A stretch of 64,000 bases of DNA from Thermosipho japonicus (GCF_014201655.1 NZ_JACHEX010000003.1:124001-188000); one strand, 5' to 3'; shown: positions 1-7,950, numbered from the stretch's first letter. The notes: generated by a model from the letters alone, not told the origin. A program made the numbers and translations.

Positions 1-907
1 ATAATGAAAAAAAATTTTTTTTATTTAATTTCATATTATAAGTAGATAATTTTATAGAGCTTAAATTCATTACTACTAAAAAAGTCATAATCATCAAAGA
101 AATATATGCTGTAGTGCTTGCAGACAATATTATGAAAATAAAAATAACCAAAGTTAAAAAAATATCTATAAAATTATTTTTTCTCAATGAATTGTACAAA
201 TAAAACGAATAAAATCCTGTCAAGAATGGTGCTAAATTAGATGGCTCAACAAATGTCCCTTGTATTCTAGGTATAGGGAGAAATCCACCAATACTTACAT
301 ACTTGAATTTTCTAACTACTATAGTCCAAAAATATTTTGTAATATCTAATGTTCCAAAAATAGGACTTAAAATTTGGGAAAATGACGTAACAATAACTAA
401 CAACAAAGATATAAATATAATTTTCTTTATTAATTTATATTCTTTTTTGGTCCACGTAAATATTGATATGTAAATTAAAGTAAAAAAATATAAAATAATA
501 AAAATATTAAAGATTATATTATAAACTGAAAAATGCAGAAAACTTATACCAACTTCGAGAGCTCGGGAACTCGGATGATATACAGGATAATTATCAAATA
601 AATTTGGAGCTATAATAGACCATGAAAATGAAAATAAAATAAACAACATACCATATATAAAAATCTCTTTTAAATATGCATTTTTAAATTTCAAAGTACC
701 CCCTGAAACCATATAAAGTATAAATCTAAGTGCTATAAGCAAAATCAAAAATTTATAAATTTGGATAGAATTTTCCCAAATATTAATTAAAGAAGTAATT
801 TGTAAAGTCAGGGATATAATTAAAAAGTAAATCAAAACACGGGGTCTCAAAAAAAATAAGATCATAAATATTGGAATAAGAGCATAAGCATAAATTGTTA
901 ATTCCAT
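1..907 (-). CDS. O-antigen ligase/polymerase-like membrane protein (partial)
   Basis: This reading frame is open from ATG at 907 to the left edge, so its C-terminus lies outside the window; 302 codons are visible. The start follows a GGAGG seven bases upstream. The translation is almost entirely hydrophobic, with many membrane helices and one polar loop containing 'GTFVEPSNLAPF', an E-P-S-N motif typical of Wzy/WaaL-type polymerases and ligases that join or transfer undecaprenyl-linked glycans at the outer face of the membrane. The gene lies in the same direction as two glycosyltransferases and a priming sugar-phosphate transferase, which fits a role in polymerising or ligating a surface polysaccharide. 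Polymerase and ligase cannot be told apart from sequence alone. Confidence 0.75.
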   Translation of the reverse strand, partial: MELTIYAYALIPIFMILFFLRPRVLIYFLIISLTLQITSLINIWENSIQIYKFLILLIALRFILYMVSGGTLKFKNAYLKEIFIYGMLFILFSFSWSIIAPNLFDNYPVYHPSSRALEVGISFLHFSVYNIIFNIFIILYFFTLIYISIFTWTKKEYKLIKKIIFISLLLVIVTSFSQILSPIFGTLDITKYFWTIVVRKFKYVSIGGFLPIPRIQGTFVEPSNLAPFLTGFYSFYLYNSLRKNNFIDIFLTLVIFIFIILSASTTAYISLMIMTFLVVMNLSSIKLSTYNMKLNKKNFFSL

Positions 908-971
908 GTTTAGTCCTCCAAAAGGGAAATTATTAAAAAATATATTTTTATAGTTATTAAATCTATTAATT

Positions 972-1826
972 CTATCTAAATATTTTGATTCTTTTATATC
1001 CTAGCTTGGCAAGTATATGGTTGTTAACATAATCCCTCTCCTTATCAAAAAACCAGCCCCATTTATTAAAATACTTTATAGCGCTATCAATATGATAGCG
1101 AAGAAGTTTAAAGTTTTTATATGATCCTTTTTTATATTCATGATAAACATAAACATAAGGGAAATAAATAGTTCTAGCAACTTTGTGAATCCTTCTTGAT
1201 AAATCAGTATCTTCAAGGTACATAAAAAATCTCTCATCAAATAACCCTGTTTTCTTTAAATATTTCACATTTAAAAACATACAGCATCCTGATAAATTAG
1301 GAACTTCCATCACTTTATCATAATTTGTAAACCTTAGTTCATAAATTTCATTTCTTTTTTCAACAATCTTTTTGAATGGATCAAAATTAAAAAATCTTCT
1401 ACCAATCAAATCTATAGGCGTTGGAAGAAGTTTACACAAATACTGTATTTTCCCATCTGGATATAAAACTTTCGGCATTATTAATCCAATATCATCATTT
1501 TTTTTCATAAAAGTGTATAACTCTTCTAGCACAAATTCTTCAAAAAACACATCAGGATTTAAAACTAAATGATATGGAACACTTTCTTCAATAGACTTTT
1601 TTAAAGCTACATTATGAGCTCTTCCAAAGCCAAAATTAGCATTGTTAAATATATATTCAATTCTCCTATTATCTATACTAATTAAATTTCTTAAATTATC
1701 ATGACAAGAATTATCAATTAGAATAACCTTTAAATCTAATTTGGATTTAAGAATACTGAAAATTGTTCTTTTTACCTGTTCTTCGCTATTATTATACAAC
1801 ACTATTGATATTACAACATCAACCAT
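972..1826 (-). CDS. Family 2 glycosyltransferase
   Basis: This 284-residue enzyme looks like a cytoplasmic GT-A glycosyltransferase that adds a sugar from a nucleotide-sugar donor to a lipid-linked glycan. The N-terminal strand 'VVISIVLYNN' (residues 4-13) and 'LIDNS' near 36-40 are typical of family GT2. 'NPDV' at about 90-93 takes the place of the DXD metal and nucleotide-binding motif, and 'EDTDLSRR' at 205-212 supplies the likely catalytic acidic residues. The layout resembles rhamnosyltransferases of the WbbL/RfbF type, but donor and acceptor cannot be assigned. Its start overlaps the end of the upstream GT4 gene by 8 bases, which indicates translational coupling. Confidence 0.85.
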   Translation of the reverse strand: MVDVVISIVLYNNSEEQVKRTIFSILKSKLDLKVILIDNSCHDNLRNLISIDNRRIEYIFNNANFGFGRAHNVALKKSIEESVPYHLVLNPDVFFEEFVLEELYTFMKKNDDIGLIMPKVLYPDGKIQYLCKLLPTPIDLIGRRFFNFDPFKKIVEKRNEIYELRFTNYDKVMEVPNLSGCCMFLNVKYLKKTGLFDERFFMYLEDTDLSRRIHKVARTIYFPYVYVYHEYKKGSYKNFKLLRYHIDSAIKYFNKWGWFFDKERDYVNNHILAKLGYKRIKIFR

Positions 1827-2892
1827 CCTGTACCACCTTATCTAGTACATTTAAAAATTTCTTCGCAGAATTAATCCATTTATACTTCTTTACATTTTCT
1901 CTACCTTTTTGAATAAGTATTTCTCTTAAATCCTCATTATATAATATCTCCTCAATTTTACTTGCAATATCATCTGGGTTTAAAGGATCAAAATATAGAG
2001 CAGAATCTCCATAAATCTCATAAAAAACAGGAATATTAGACAAAAGAACCGGGCATCCACATGACTGAGCTTCTAGAGGTGGAATTCCGAATCCCTCGTA
2101 CAGTGAAGGAAAAACAAAACAAAGAGCATTTGAATACAACTCAATTAGTTTATCATCAGTCACTCTTCCAAAAAGTCTAACATTCTCATTATTTCTTAGA
2201 TTATTAAAAATTTTTATACTTTCTTTACCAAATACTTTTTCATTTATTCCCCCTACAATATAAAGCTTAACATCTTTGGTATTTAATTTTAGAAATGCTT
2301 CTGCTAAACTAATAAAATTTTTATGTTGGGCTATCGAAGAAACACCTAAAATATATTTTTCCTTATTTTTTATTTTTTTAGGTTTAAATTTTTCATTAAC
2401 TCCATTATAAATTACCTCTATTTTATTTTTGTCAATCCCAAAATAAGAAGATATTTCTTCTTTGGAAAATTCACTTACAGTTATAATTCTTTTAGAATGA
2501 CTAAGCATTATAGGAAGAACTAACTCGTAATATTTTCTATATCTCCTACTAACAGGATACTTCAAGTTTATAACATCATGAATGGTAACTATTTTGTTCT
2601 CATAAAAAATAGGTAAAGTATTTGAAAAATTTACCACTAAAGGGTCCCCTTTACTTTTCAAAAATTTTAACAAAGAAATTTGATCCCATAAATGACCTCT
2701 TAAATTCCCTATTTTTTTAACATTTAAATATTTGGCAACATCATCATGAATTATATTATAGGGGGCTATAAAATCTATATTATACCTATTATTTAATTTT
2801 TTTATAGCTTTACTAAGTTCAATACCATATCTCTGAACACCTGTTACGGGCTGCGTCAAATAACGCGCAGCAATATAAATTTCTCGGTTCAC
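1819..2892 (-). CDS. Family 4 (group 1) glycosyltransferase
   Basis: This 357-residue protein is a GT-B fold retaining glycosyltransferase. The C-terminal half carries the donor-binding signature 'EGFGIPPLEAQSCGCPVL' at about 266-283, where the two glutamates of the E-x7-E motif are E266 and E274. 'ILGVSSIAQHKN' near 181-192 is the usual strand entering the C-terminal Rossmann domain. The N-terminal 'ARYLTQPVTGVQRYG' is the acceptor-side loop seen in mannosyl- and rhamnosyltransferases. The start is GTG behind AAGGGAG. It lies in the polysaccharide operon between the priming transferase and the GT2 enzyme and probably adds an early sugar of the repeat unit; the sugar is unknown. Confidence 0.88.
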   Translation of the reverse strand: MNREIYIAARYLTQPVTGVQRYGIELSKAIKKLNNRYNIDFIAPYNIIHDDVAKYLNVKKIGNLRGHLWDQISLLKFLKSKGDPLVVNFSNTLPIFYENKIVTIHDVINLKYPVSRRYRKYYELVLPIMLSHSKRIITVSEFSKEEISSYFGIDKNKIEVIYNGVNEKFKPKKIKNKEKYILGVSSIAQHKNFISLAEAFLKLNTKDVKLYIVGGINEKVFGKESIKIFNNLRNNENVRLFGRVTDDKLIELYSNALCFVFPSLYEGFGIPPLEAQSCGCPVLLSNIPVFYEIYGDSALYFDPLNPDDIASKIEEILYNEDLREILIQKGRENVKKYKWINSAKKFLNVLDKVVQDG

Positions 2893-3025
2893 TTTACAAT
2901 CTCCCTTTTAAAAATTTTTTATATTAAATTGTGATAAATATCTTAAAGTATATTACAAACTTAAAATTAAAATAAACATACCTTATAAAATTTTAAAAAT
3001 CTTATTTCTAAACCTAAAAAAATAA

Positions 3026-4270
3026 CTATCTAGCCCCTCTTTTCCAAATAATAGCCTCAAGTGTTTGTAAAATAATTTGCAAATCAAGGAAAATATTCCT
3101 ATTCTTTACATAGTACAAATCATACTCTGTCTTTATTTTATATTCTTCTAACGTAGAAGAATGCTTATAATTAAGTTGCGCCCATCCAGTAAGTCCAGGT
3201 TTAAGTAAAAGTCTATACGTATAAAATGGTATATTACCTTTCATCATCCCATGATATTCAACCATTTCAGGTCTTGGACCTACCAGACTCATCTCTCCTT
3301 TTAAAACAAGCCAGAATTGAAGTGTCTCATCTATTCTTGTTTTTCTAATTATTTTTCCTATTTTCAATACTCTCTTTTCTATATCTTTATTAGGTGAATT
3401 TTTATCTATTTTTGTATTTTTTAAAGATCTTAACTTTATAAACTCAAATAAATTTTCGTTCTTCCCCACTCTCTTTTGCCTAAACACAACAGGCCTACCA
3501 TCTTCAATAAGTATAGCTATAGCAGTTATAAGCATAAAAGGAGAAAAAACTATTAACCCTACAATAGATCCAAATATATCTAATACTCTTTTCGCAGGAG
3601 ATTCACTTACATTTCTAAAAGATATTTTATAATACTCTTCAAATTTTTCAATTACCTTAATTGGTATCCTCTTTAACACCTTTTCAACCAAATTTGGCAA
3701 ATATTCCACTTTATAGGTATTACTCAAAATTTCTAGATCATCCTTTACATATTCTTCAAGTTCTAAATCACATACTAATACTCTATCTGCTGCTTTTACT
3801 TTTTCTTTAAGTAAAGCAGGCGTTGGATTGATAAAATCAACAAATTCTATCTTGCCTTTTGATTTTTCCTCTATTTCACTTAAAATATCATAAAATTCTT
3901 CTTTTTTACCAATAACAAGATATCTTTTCACTGGCGTTTTTACAAGTGCAAACTTGTAAATTGCAAAGTGAACAATTGGAAGTAAAGTTATAGCCAAAAG
4001 AAATGAGTAAATGTAGAAAAATTTGGAGATATGAAAATCAAAGGGTAGATTTAGGATTAAAATAATTGCGATACCAAAAAAGTATGAAACTATTATTCTT
4101 AGAAAATGATCATTTTTTACCTCAACATTTTCATATGTTCTAAATGCAAACAAAGATAATACAAGAAAGAGAGAAGAAAACATTGAAAATACCAGTGAGT
4201 TTGTAGCTAAAAATGAAACTATGAAAAAACTTATAAAATCTATAGCAAATAGCAAACGCGACATATTCAT
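3026..4270 (-). CDS. Polyprenyl-phosphate sugar-1-phosphate transferase (priming enzyme)
   Basis: This 414-residue protein belongs to the WbaP/PglC-type bacterial sugar transferases, which start glycan assembly by moving a sugar-1-phosphate from a UDP-sugar to undecaprenyl phosphate. The N-terminal third is a group of hydrophobic segments, followed by a soluble nucleotide-binding-like region. The C-terminal catalytic domain (about the last 190 residues) has 'KRVLDIFGSIVGL', 'RQKRVGKNENLFEFIKLRSL', 'IRKTRIDETLQFWLVLKGEM' and 'SLVGPRPEM', all hallmarks of the family. I prefer ATG at 4270 with GAGGA five bases upstream over the in-frame GTG at 4282, which lies inside the ribosome-binding site. 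It is probably the first gene of the polysaccharide operon extending left. Confidence 0.9.
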   Translation of the reverse strand: MNMSRLLFAIDFISFFIVSFLATNSLVFSMFSSLFLVLSLFAFRTYENVEVKNDHFLRIIVSYFFGIAIILILNLPFDFHISKFFYIYSFLLAITLLPIVHFAIYKFALVKTPVKRYLVIGKKEEFYDILSEIEEKSKGKIEFVDFINPTPALLKEKVKAADRVLVCDLELEEYVKDDLEILSNTYKVEYLPNLVEKVLKRIPIKVIEKFEEYYKISFRNVSESPAKRVLDIFGSIVGLIVFSPFMLITAIAILIEDGRPVVFRQKRVGKNENLFEFIKLRSLKNTKIDKNSPNKDIEKRVLKIGKIIRKTRIDETLQFWLVLKGEMSLVGPRPEMVEYHGMMKGNIPFYTYRLLLKPGLTGWAQLNYKHSSTLEEYKIKTEYDLYYVKNRNIFLDLQIILQTLEAIIWKRGAR

Positions 4271-4539
4271 AATATTCCTCACTTTCTACCTTATGATATA
4301 TCTTCAAGCATCAATTTTTAAAAATTCACAAGCTTTTTCCTTATTACAAGCTCCCTATTTTTAGCCGGAAAAGTGTAATTATCAACATTTCTTAACACAT
4401 TAATCTCTTTTGATTGCAAATTATATTATAACACACAAAAAATTATCTAAACAATATATTTTCAAAAAATTCACATTGTTGCATAAATTTAAATGATTCT
4501 ATTTTTTAACAAATCAAAAATTATCAAACAAAAAATTAT

Positions 4540-5592
4540 TTAAATCATATTTGCGCCAATATTTTCAAATAAATCCTTGAGATTGTTAAAATCTTTTGGG
4601 TTCACATATTTTAGCACTATATTTTTATTCTTACAGGCATCTTCAATTTTGTGCTTTTTTTCTATATCAACTATTATAATTTGTTTATTTTTCTGCTTGT
4701 TATAATACTTTTCAATAAAAAATTTTCGGATAATATCTTCTATGTATAAATCATTTTTTAAAGATTGTCCCCAGATTATAAGATTTTTTGCTTTTCTCAA
4801 TTCTTCTTTAAATAGTTCAAAATACTTACTTAATATTAAAGACCCTTTTATTTGATCTTCTTTTAATTTTGGCGCATTAAAAACTATAACAGGAGTAAGA
4901 TCTGTTTTATTTTGATAGTAAAAATCCCAGCGACGCTTTTTCATCTTTATAAATTTACCAGAAAATGAAAAGTATTTATAGGAACCATGTAAATGTATTA
5001 ATTTTGATTTTTCATAATCTCTAAAGTAATTATCAATTGCAAAAATATTATAATCATTTTCCCCTCCTCCAAACATATCACGTAGTTTTATCCTTGTATT
5101 ACCTTTGTTACCGTTTTTATCATAGCCAACTATCATTTCGGCAATTCCATCATAGTTTGTAGTATATACCGAAATATTATTATTCTTTACAAATTCGTAA
5201 ATGTTATAATTTGTATGTTGATAATAAAAAGTTACTAAATATTGATGCAGCCCCTTTTTTTCTGCTTCAATGAATTTCTCAACAATTTTTAAAAGTTCAT
5301 TATTAATTTTCACAAAAAATTCTTTTTTAAATTTTTGAAGACATCCTTTTAAATCTTCATCCTTTACAAGCGGTAATTTTCCAAGTATTTCTAAAGAATG
5401 ATTTATAATATCTATAATATTTTCATCTGTTAAATCTTTGTACTTTTCAATTTTTCTTATTTCAGAAAAAAATTGCTCAAACCTACTCCAAAGACTTATT
5501 ATACCTTTTATTCTCTCCTTTAAACCATCATCTACAAACTCTAATATACTGTAATTAAAACCGTTTCCAATCAAGAATACATTTTCAATCAT
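4540..5592 (-). CDS. AbiH/SIR2-like protein, possible phage defence
   Basis: The 350-residue protein begins 'FLIGNGFNYSI', the glycine-rich start of AbiH, DUF4917 and other SIR2-like NAD-binding proteins. It then has 'YTTNYDGIAE' (about 143-152), 'IHLHGS' and near the C-terminus 'IIWGQSLKNDLYIEDII', matching the TTNYD, LHG and G-(H/Y/Q)-S-L...D stations of those families. Some relatives abort phage infection by degrading NAD+; whether this one is active is an inference. It is a single gene with its own AAAGGAG ribosome-binding site, separated from the RNase H gene by an imperfect palindrome at 5618-5637. No partner defence gene is visible next to it. The middle section is lysine-rich and has no recognised domain. 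Confidence 0.6.
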   Translation of the reverse strand: MIENVFLIGNGFNYSILEFVDDGLKERIKGIISLWSRFEQFFSEIRKIEKYKDLTDENIIDIINHSLEILGKLPLVKDEDLKGCLQKFKKEFFVKINNELLKIVEKFIEAEKKGLHQYLVTFYYQHTNYNIYEFVKNNNISVYTTNYDGIAEMIVGYDKNGNKGNTRIKLRDMFGGGENDYNIFAIDNYFRDYEKSKLIHLHGSYKYFSFSGKFIKMKKRRWDFYYQNKTDLTPVIVFNAPKLKEDQIKGSLILSKYFELFKEELRKAKNLIIWGQSLKNDLYIEDIIRKFFIEKYYNKQKNKQIIIVDIEKKHKIEDACKNKNIVLKYVNPKDFNNLKDLFENIGANMI

Positions 5593-5617
5593 CTAAAATC
5601 ACTCCTTTACAAATTAT

Positions 5618-5637
5618 ACATGTAAATATTTACTTGT
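5618..5637. promoter_or_regulatory. Near-perfect palindrome upstream of the AbiH/SIR2-like gene
   Basis: ACATGTAAATATTTACTTGT has a perfect 12-base core, GTAAATATTTAC at 5622-5633, with matching outer ACA/TGT arms and one mismatched pair. It fills the gap between the RNase H stop codon and the AbiH/SIR2-like gene, starting 26 bases upstream of that ATG. It could be an operator controlling the gene or a weak RNA hairpin; no T-run follows it, so a terminator is unlikely. Confidence 0.35.
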
Positions 5638-6081
5638 TTACTTTTTGTAGTATTTACTTTTTTTCAACTTTTTTATCAAATACTCTTCAACACTCTTTCT
5701 AGACATTTCATCAACATAATTGTTAAATCTATCATTTTTGTGAGCTTTTACTTTTACAAAGCTCACATCTAACTGTTGATAAAGCTTTCTTAATTTTTTT
5801 GCATATGAATTAATATACGGATTTTTTGTATTCCTATAAAAGGATGCAAGCATTGGAATTTCGTTATAATCATGTATTATAGTAACTTCTTTTACTCCAA
5901 GGTTATTACAATACTCCAATGCTTTAATAACCCCTAATAATTCTGCAATAATGGAATTTCCCCTATTTATTACCATCGCGCCCTTGTATGTAAACTTTAT
6001 TTCCTCATCTTTAACTACACAAAATGCAAAACCTGCAATGTTTAAATTATCGTAGTAGGATCCATCTACATATATTCTCAT
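5638..6081 (-). CDS. RNase H family protein
   Basis: This 147-residue protein has the RNase HI fold signature. 'IYVDGSYY' carries the first catalytic aspartate D6, 'IIAELLGVIKAL' gives E47, 'IIHDYNEI' gives D71 where the family usually has (S/N)D, and 'NNYVDEMSR' gives D124; 'VKAHKN' provides the mobile-loop histidine H114. All four acidic positions are present, so the enzyme should cut RNA in RNA-DNA hybrids. The ATG at 6081 with GGGGGAAGTGC upstream is preferred to the ATG at 6102, which would place the ribosome-binding site inside the gene. It follows the zinc-ribbon gene by 71 bases in the same direction. Confidence 0.82.
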   Translation of the reverse strand: MRIYVDGSYYDNLNIAGFAFCVVKDEEIKFTYKGAMVINRGNSIIAELLGVIKALEYCNNLGVKEVTIIHDYNEIPMLASFYRNTKNPYINSYAKKLRKLYQQLDVSFVKVKAHKNDRFNNYVDEMSRKSVEEYLIKKLKKSKYYKK

Positions 6082-6152
6082 GCACTTCCCCCTTTTCATC
6101 ACACTTACCTTTTATTTAACGAATCTAAATATTAAAATCTGACATTTTAAAA

Positions 6153-6506
6153 TTAGTACCCCAAATCATCTAAATATTGTCCAAGTTCATTTTCATCCTC
6201 GAAATCCGTTCCAAGTTCTGAATTCCAAAATTCTAACATATCTGGATAATCTTCCACTGGTTCATCATCCTCTTCATAATATTCATAGCTATCGTATTCA
6301 TAGTAATCTTCATCATCTTCGCCAATTTCCCTTTCCCAATAAAAATACCAACCACAATCAAAGCAAATCTTAGCATAATCTGGTATATATTTTCCACACC
6401 TTGGACACCTCTTATTATAAAAAACCCATCCACATTCAGGACAATAACCTTCATCATTTTTTACTTCAATTCCACACCTAGGACATTCTTTCCATCCTTG
6501 GTACAT
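6153..6506 (-). CDS. Double zinc-ribbon protein with acidic tail
   Basis: The 117-residue protein has two consecutive four-cysteine zinc ribbons: 'CPRCG' with 'CPECG' in residues 8-26, and 'CPRCG' with 'CFDCG' in residues 34-53. These are followed by a strongly acidic, tyrosine-rich stretch (runs of D, E and Y at about 60-90) and a short acidic tail. Zinc ribbons of this kind (zinc_ribbon_2/DZR-like) usually bind nucleic acid or protein partners. The acidic tail may compete for basic partners or bind cations. Function is unknown. It has an AGGAGG ribosome-binding site and appears to be the first gene of a two-gene unit with the RNase H gene. Confidence 0.7.
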   Translation of the reverse strand: MYQGWKECPRCGIEVKNDEGYCPECGWVFYNKRCPRCGKYIPDYAKICFDCGWYFYWEREIGEDDEDYYEYDSYEYYEEDDEPVEDYPDMLEFWNSELGTDFEDENELGQYLDDLGY

Positions 6507-6888
6507 AATAACTCCTCCTTTCTACAAATCGAAAAAATTATATCATATAATGTTTAATTTAAAATTTAAGAAACTATTTTTTATTGTAAATTTAAACTAA
6601 ATTTACAATATAAATCTTTAAATTACGTATTTCCAAGAAAAGTCTCAATAACGCTCACACATAAATACTATATTTTCGATATTCTTTTATCTTTAAGCAA
6701 CATTAACAAAAGAACAACCATAAAAATTTTCTATCTTCCTATATAAATCCTTGACAGTCTGTATATACGTGTTACAATTTATATACATATGTATACATTT
6801 AGTAAATTACCACCTCCTCACGTAGATATATATAAGTGAAGGCGGCCGCCTGGAAATGAAAAACAAAAACTTTGAAGGGGGTTAAAAC
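6507..6888. other. 382-base intergenic regulatory region between divergent units
   Basis: No gene is seen here. It separates the minus-strand zinc-ribbon gene from the plus-strand small-gene cassette. The right part holds a promoter (6751-6778), a palindromic ATGTATACAT site (6789-6798), an anti-Shine-Dalgarno-like CACCTCCTC (6811-6819), a GC-rich perfect palindrome (6840-6851) and the SD AAGGGGG (6875-6881). The left part (6530-6740) is AT-rich and shows nothing I recognise. Confidence 0.7.
6751..6778 (+). promoter_or_regulatory. Sigma-A-type promoter of the small-gene cassette
   Basis: A perfect -35 box TTGACA (6751-6756) and a TACAAT -10 box (6773-6778) are separated by 16 bases. Transcription should begin near 6785, giving a leader of about 105 bases before the ATG at 6889. 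This is the best consensus match of the promoters picked out in this window. Confidence 0.75.
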
Positions 6889-7080
6889 ATGAAAAAGCTA
6901 TCTATAAAATGGAACGTTGGAACTGATGAAAACGGTGAACCTATGCTAAAGACTCAGTCATTAACTGTACAAGATAGTGTTGACACTCAAAAAGCACTTT
7001 TAATCGCTCAAACAATAGAAAAGTACACAAATTATTCACTCTATTTCGCACAATTAGTTACATATACACCAGTAATGTAA
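6889..7080 (+). CDS. DUF1659-like small protein
   Basis: The 63-residue protein begins 'MKKLSIKWNVGTDENG' and ends in 'YSLYFAQLVTYTPVM', with 'KTQSLTVQDSVDTQKALLIAQ' in between. This resembles the DUF1659 family of short beta-rich proteins from Firmicutes and Thermotogae. Function is unknown. In the Firmicutes cases I recall, DUF1659 genes sit directly before DUF2922 genes, as here, often near YvrJ or sigma-like genes. The SD AAGGGGG lies eight bases before ATG. It is the first gene of a three-gene unit reading from the promoter at 6751 to the terminator at 7534. Confidence 0.7.
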   Translation: MKKLSIKWNVGTDENGEPMLKTQSLTVQDSVDTQKALLIAQTIEKYTNYSLYFAQLVTYTPVM

Positions 7081-7112
7081 GTAAAATAAAAATTTTAAGG
7101 GGGTAGGGGAAT

Positions 7113-7325
7113 ATGAAAAGACTTACACTTGTTTTTAGAAATCAAGAAGATGGTAAAGCATTCAGAGTAAATGTTCAAAATCCTGTCGAAAATATAGATA
7201 CAGCTGCTCTTCAAACAGACGCACAAGTCTTAATAGACAACGGGCTTGTTCCTGAAGGATATGTATTCGATGAGGCAAGAGTTCTCGAATCAAATACAAA
7301 CATATTAATAGACATATTAAAGTAA
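7113..7325 (+). CDS. DUF2922-like small protein
   Basis: The 70-residue protein contains 'KRLTLVFRNQEDGKAFRV' followed by 'NPVENIDTAALQTDAQVL', the pattern of DUF2922: two N-terminal strands, a helix, then strands. Its beginning resembles that of the DUF1659-like neighbour, and both may share a fold, though I have not shown this. No enzyme residues are evident. It is preceded by AAGGGGGTAGGGG and follows the DUF1659 gene by 32 bases. The role is unknown; the conserved pairing suggests that the two proteins work together. Confidence 0.72.
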   Translation: MKRLTLVFRNQEDGKAFRVNVQNPVENIDTAALQTDAQVLIDNGLVPEGYVFDEARVLESNTNILIDILK

Positions 7326-7335
7326 GGTGAACCAT

Positions 7336-7527
7336 ATGATATGGTCAATTGTAAAACTCTTTATGGATCTTGTTGAGCGACCCGGTGAAGGTGAAAAAAA
7401 GAAAAAAGAAGTAATAGAACTTGTAGATAGTATCTTTGATTATTTACACATAGATATAGACAGAGAAGATTTAGAACTAGTGCTTTCACCTGCAATAGAT
7501 TATCTTACAAACATTCTGTTTAAGTAA
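7336..7527 (+). CDS. 63-residue hypothetical protein, holin-like features only
   Basis: I do not recognise this gene with confidence. The start is set at ATG 7336 because AAGGTG lies just upstream; the in-frame GTG at 7327 sits inside that site. The protein has a short hydrophobic start 'MIWSIVKLFMDLV', a charged turn 'RPGEGEKKKKEV', and an amphipathic helical tail 'IDREDLELVLSPAIDYL'. The G-x-G-x-K-K turn before a long helix faintly recalls LLH-type phage holins, and its operon position is where YvrJ may occur in related Firmicutes cassettes, but it is not a clear YvrJ. It is the last gene before the terminator at 7534. Confidence 0.6.
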   Translation: MIWSIVKLFMDLVERPGEGEKKKKEVIELVDSIFDYLHIDIDREDLELVLSPAIDYLTNILFK

Positions 7528-7533
7528 CTTTTC

Positions 7534-7570
7534 GAGGGGAAGGCACAGGCCTTCTCCTCTTTATTTTTAT
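7534..7570 (+). terminator. Rho-independent terminator after the small-gene cassette
   Basis: GAGGGGAAGGC (7534-7544) pairs with GCCTTCTCCTC (7549-7559) around ACAG, with one G-U pair, followed by TTTATTTTTAT. It separates the DUF1659-DUF2922 unit from the sigma-like gene. Confidence 0.85.
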
Positions 7571-7617
7571 CTATTATGTATACATTTGTAAATTTTATAT
7601 GTAAGGGGGAATCTATC

Positions 7618-7947
7618 TTGGATATATACAAAACATACAAAGATGATGTCAAAAATATTGCTGGAAGGTATTATAAAGCATACAAATACAAAATTTTATC
7701 TTTCGAAGATTTAGAACAAACCATCTGGTACATATTAATGTGCGCGCTTTCAAAATTTGATGGTCGTGGAGAGCAAAGAAATTTTGTACTTTTGTTTATA
7801 AAACAAAAGCTCATATCAATACTTAAAAACAATCGAAGACCACCGTATTGTACTGACACACCATTTACGTGTCTGTACTTTGACTACCTTTCCGCAGACG
7901 ATGAAAACACAAAATACTACAGAGAGATGCACGGAGAGTATGAATAA
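7618..7947 (+). CDS. Stand-alone sigma-70 region 2-like protein (RsoA-like)
   Basis: The 109-residue protein contains 'KILSFEDLEQTIWYIL', 'ALSKFDG' and 'FIKQKLISIL', matching the helix pattern of sigma-70 regions 2.1-2.3 (…DL-Q-W…FD…F…). No region 3 or 4 follows; the chain ends in an acidic tail. It resembles Bacillus subtilis RsoA, a region 2-only protein that makes a two-part sigma factor with SigO, and is similar in size to it. The start is TTG at 7618 with AAGGGGG eight bases upstream; the upstream ATG at 7576 lies within a palindrome. It has its own transcription unit after a terminator and ends 46 bases before manC. No region 4 partner gene is in the window. Confidence 0.6.
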   Translation: MDIYKTYKDDVKNIAGRYYKAYKYKILSFEDLEQTIWYILMCALSKFDGRGEQRNFVLLFIKQKLISILKNNRRPPYCTDTPFTCLYFDYLSADDENTKYYREMHGEYE

Positions 7948-7950
7948 TAA

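Noticed and set aside
4283-4539. Possible small RNA or gene in the gap before the polysaccharide cluster
   Set aside because: AT-rich sequence with no strong hairpin, ribosome-binding site or open frame.
7336-7527. Calling the 63-residue protein YvrJ or a holin
   Set aside because: Only the position and a faint G-x-G-x-K-K turn suggest this; the hydrophobic segment is too short for confidence.
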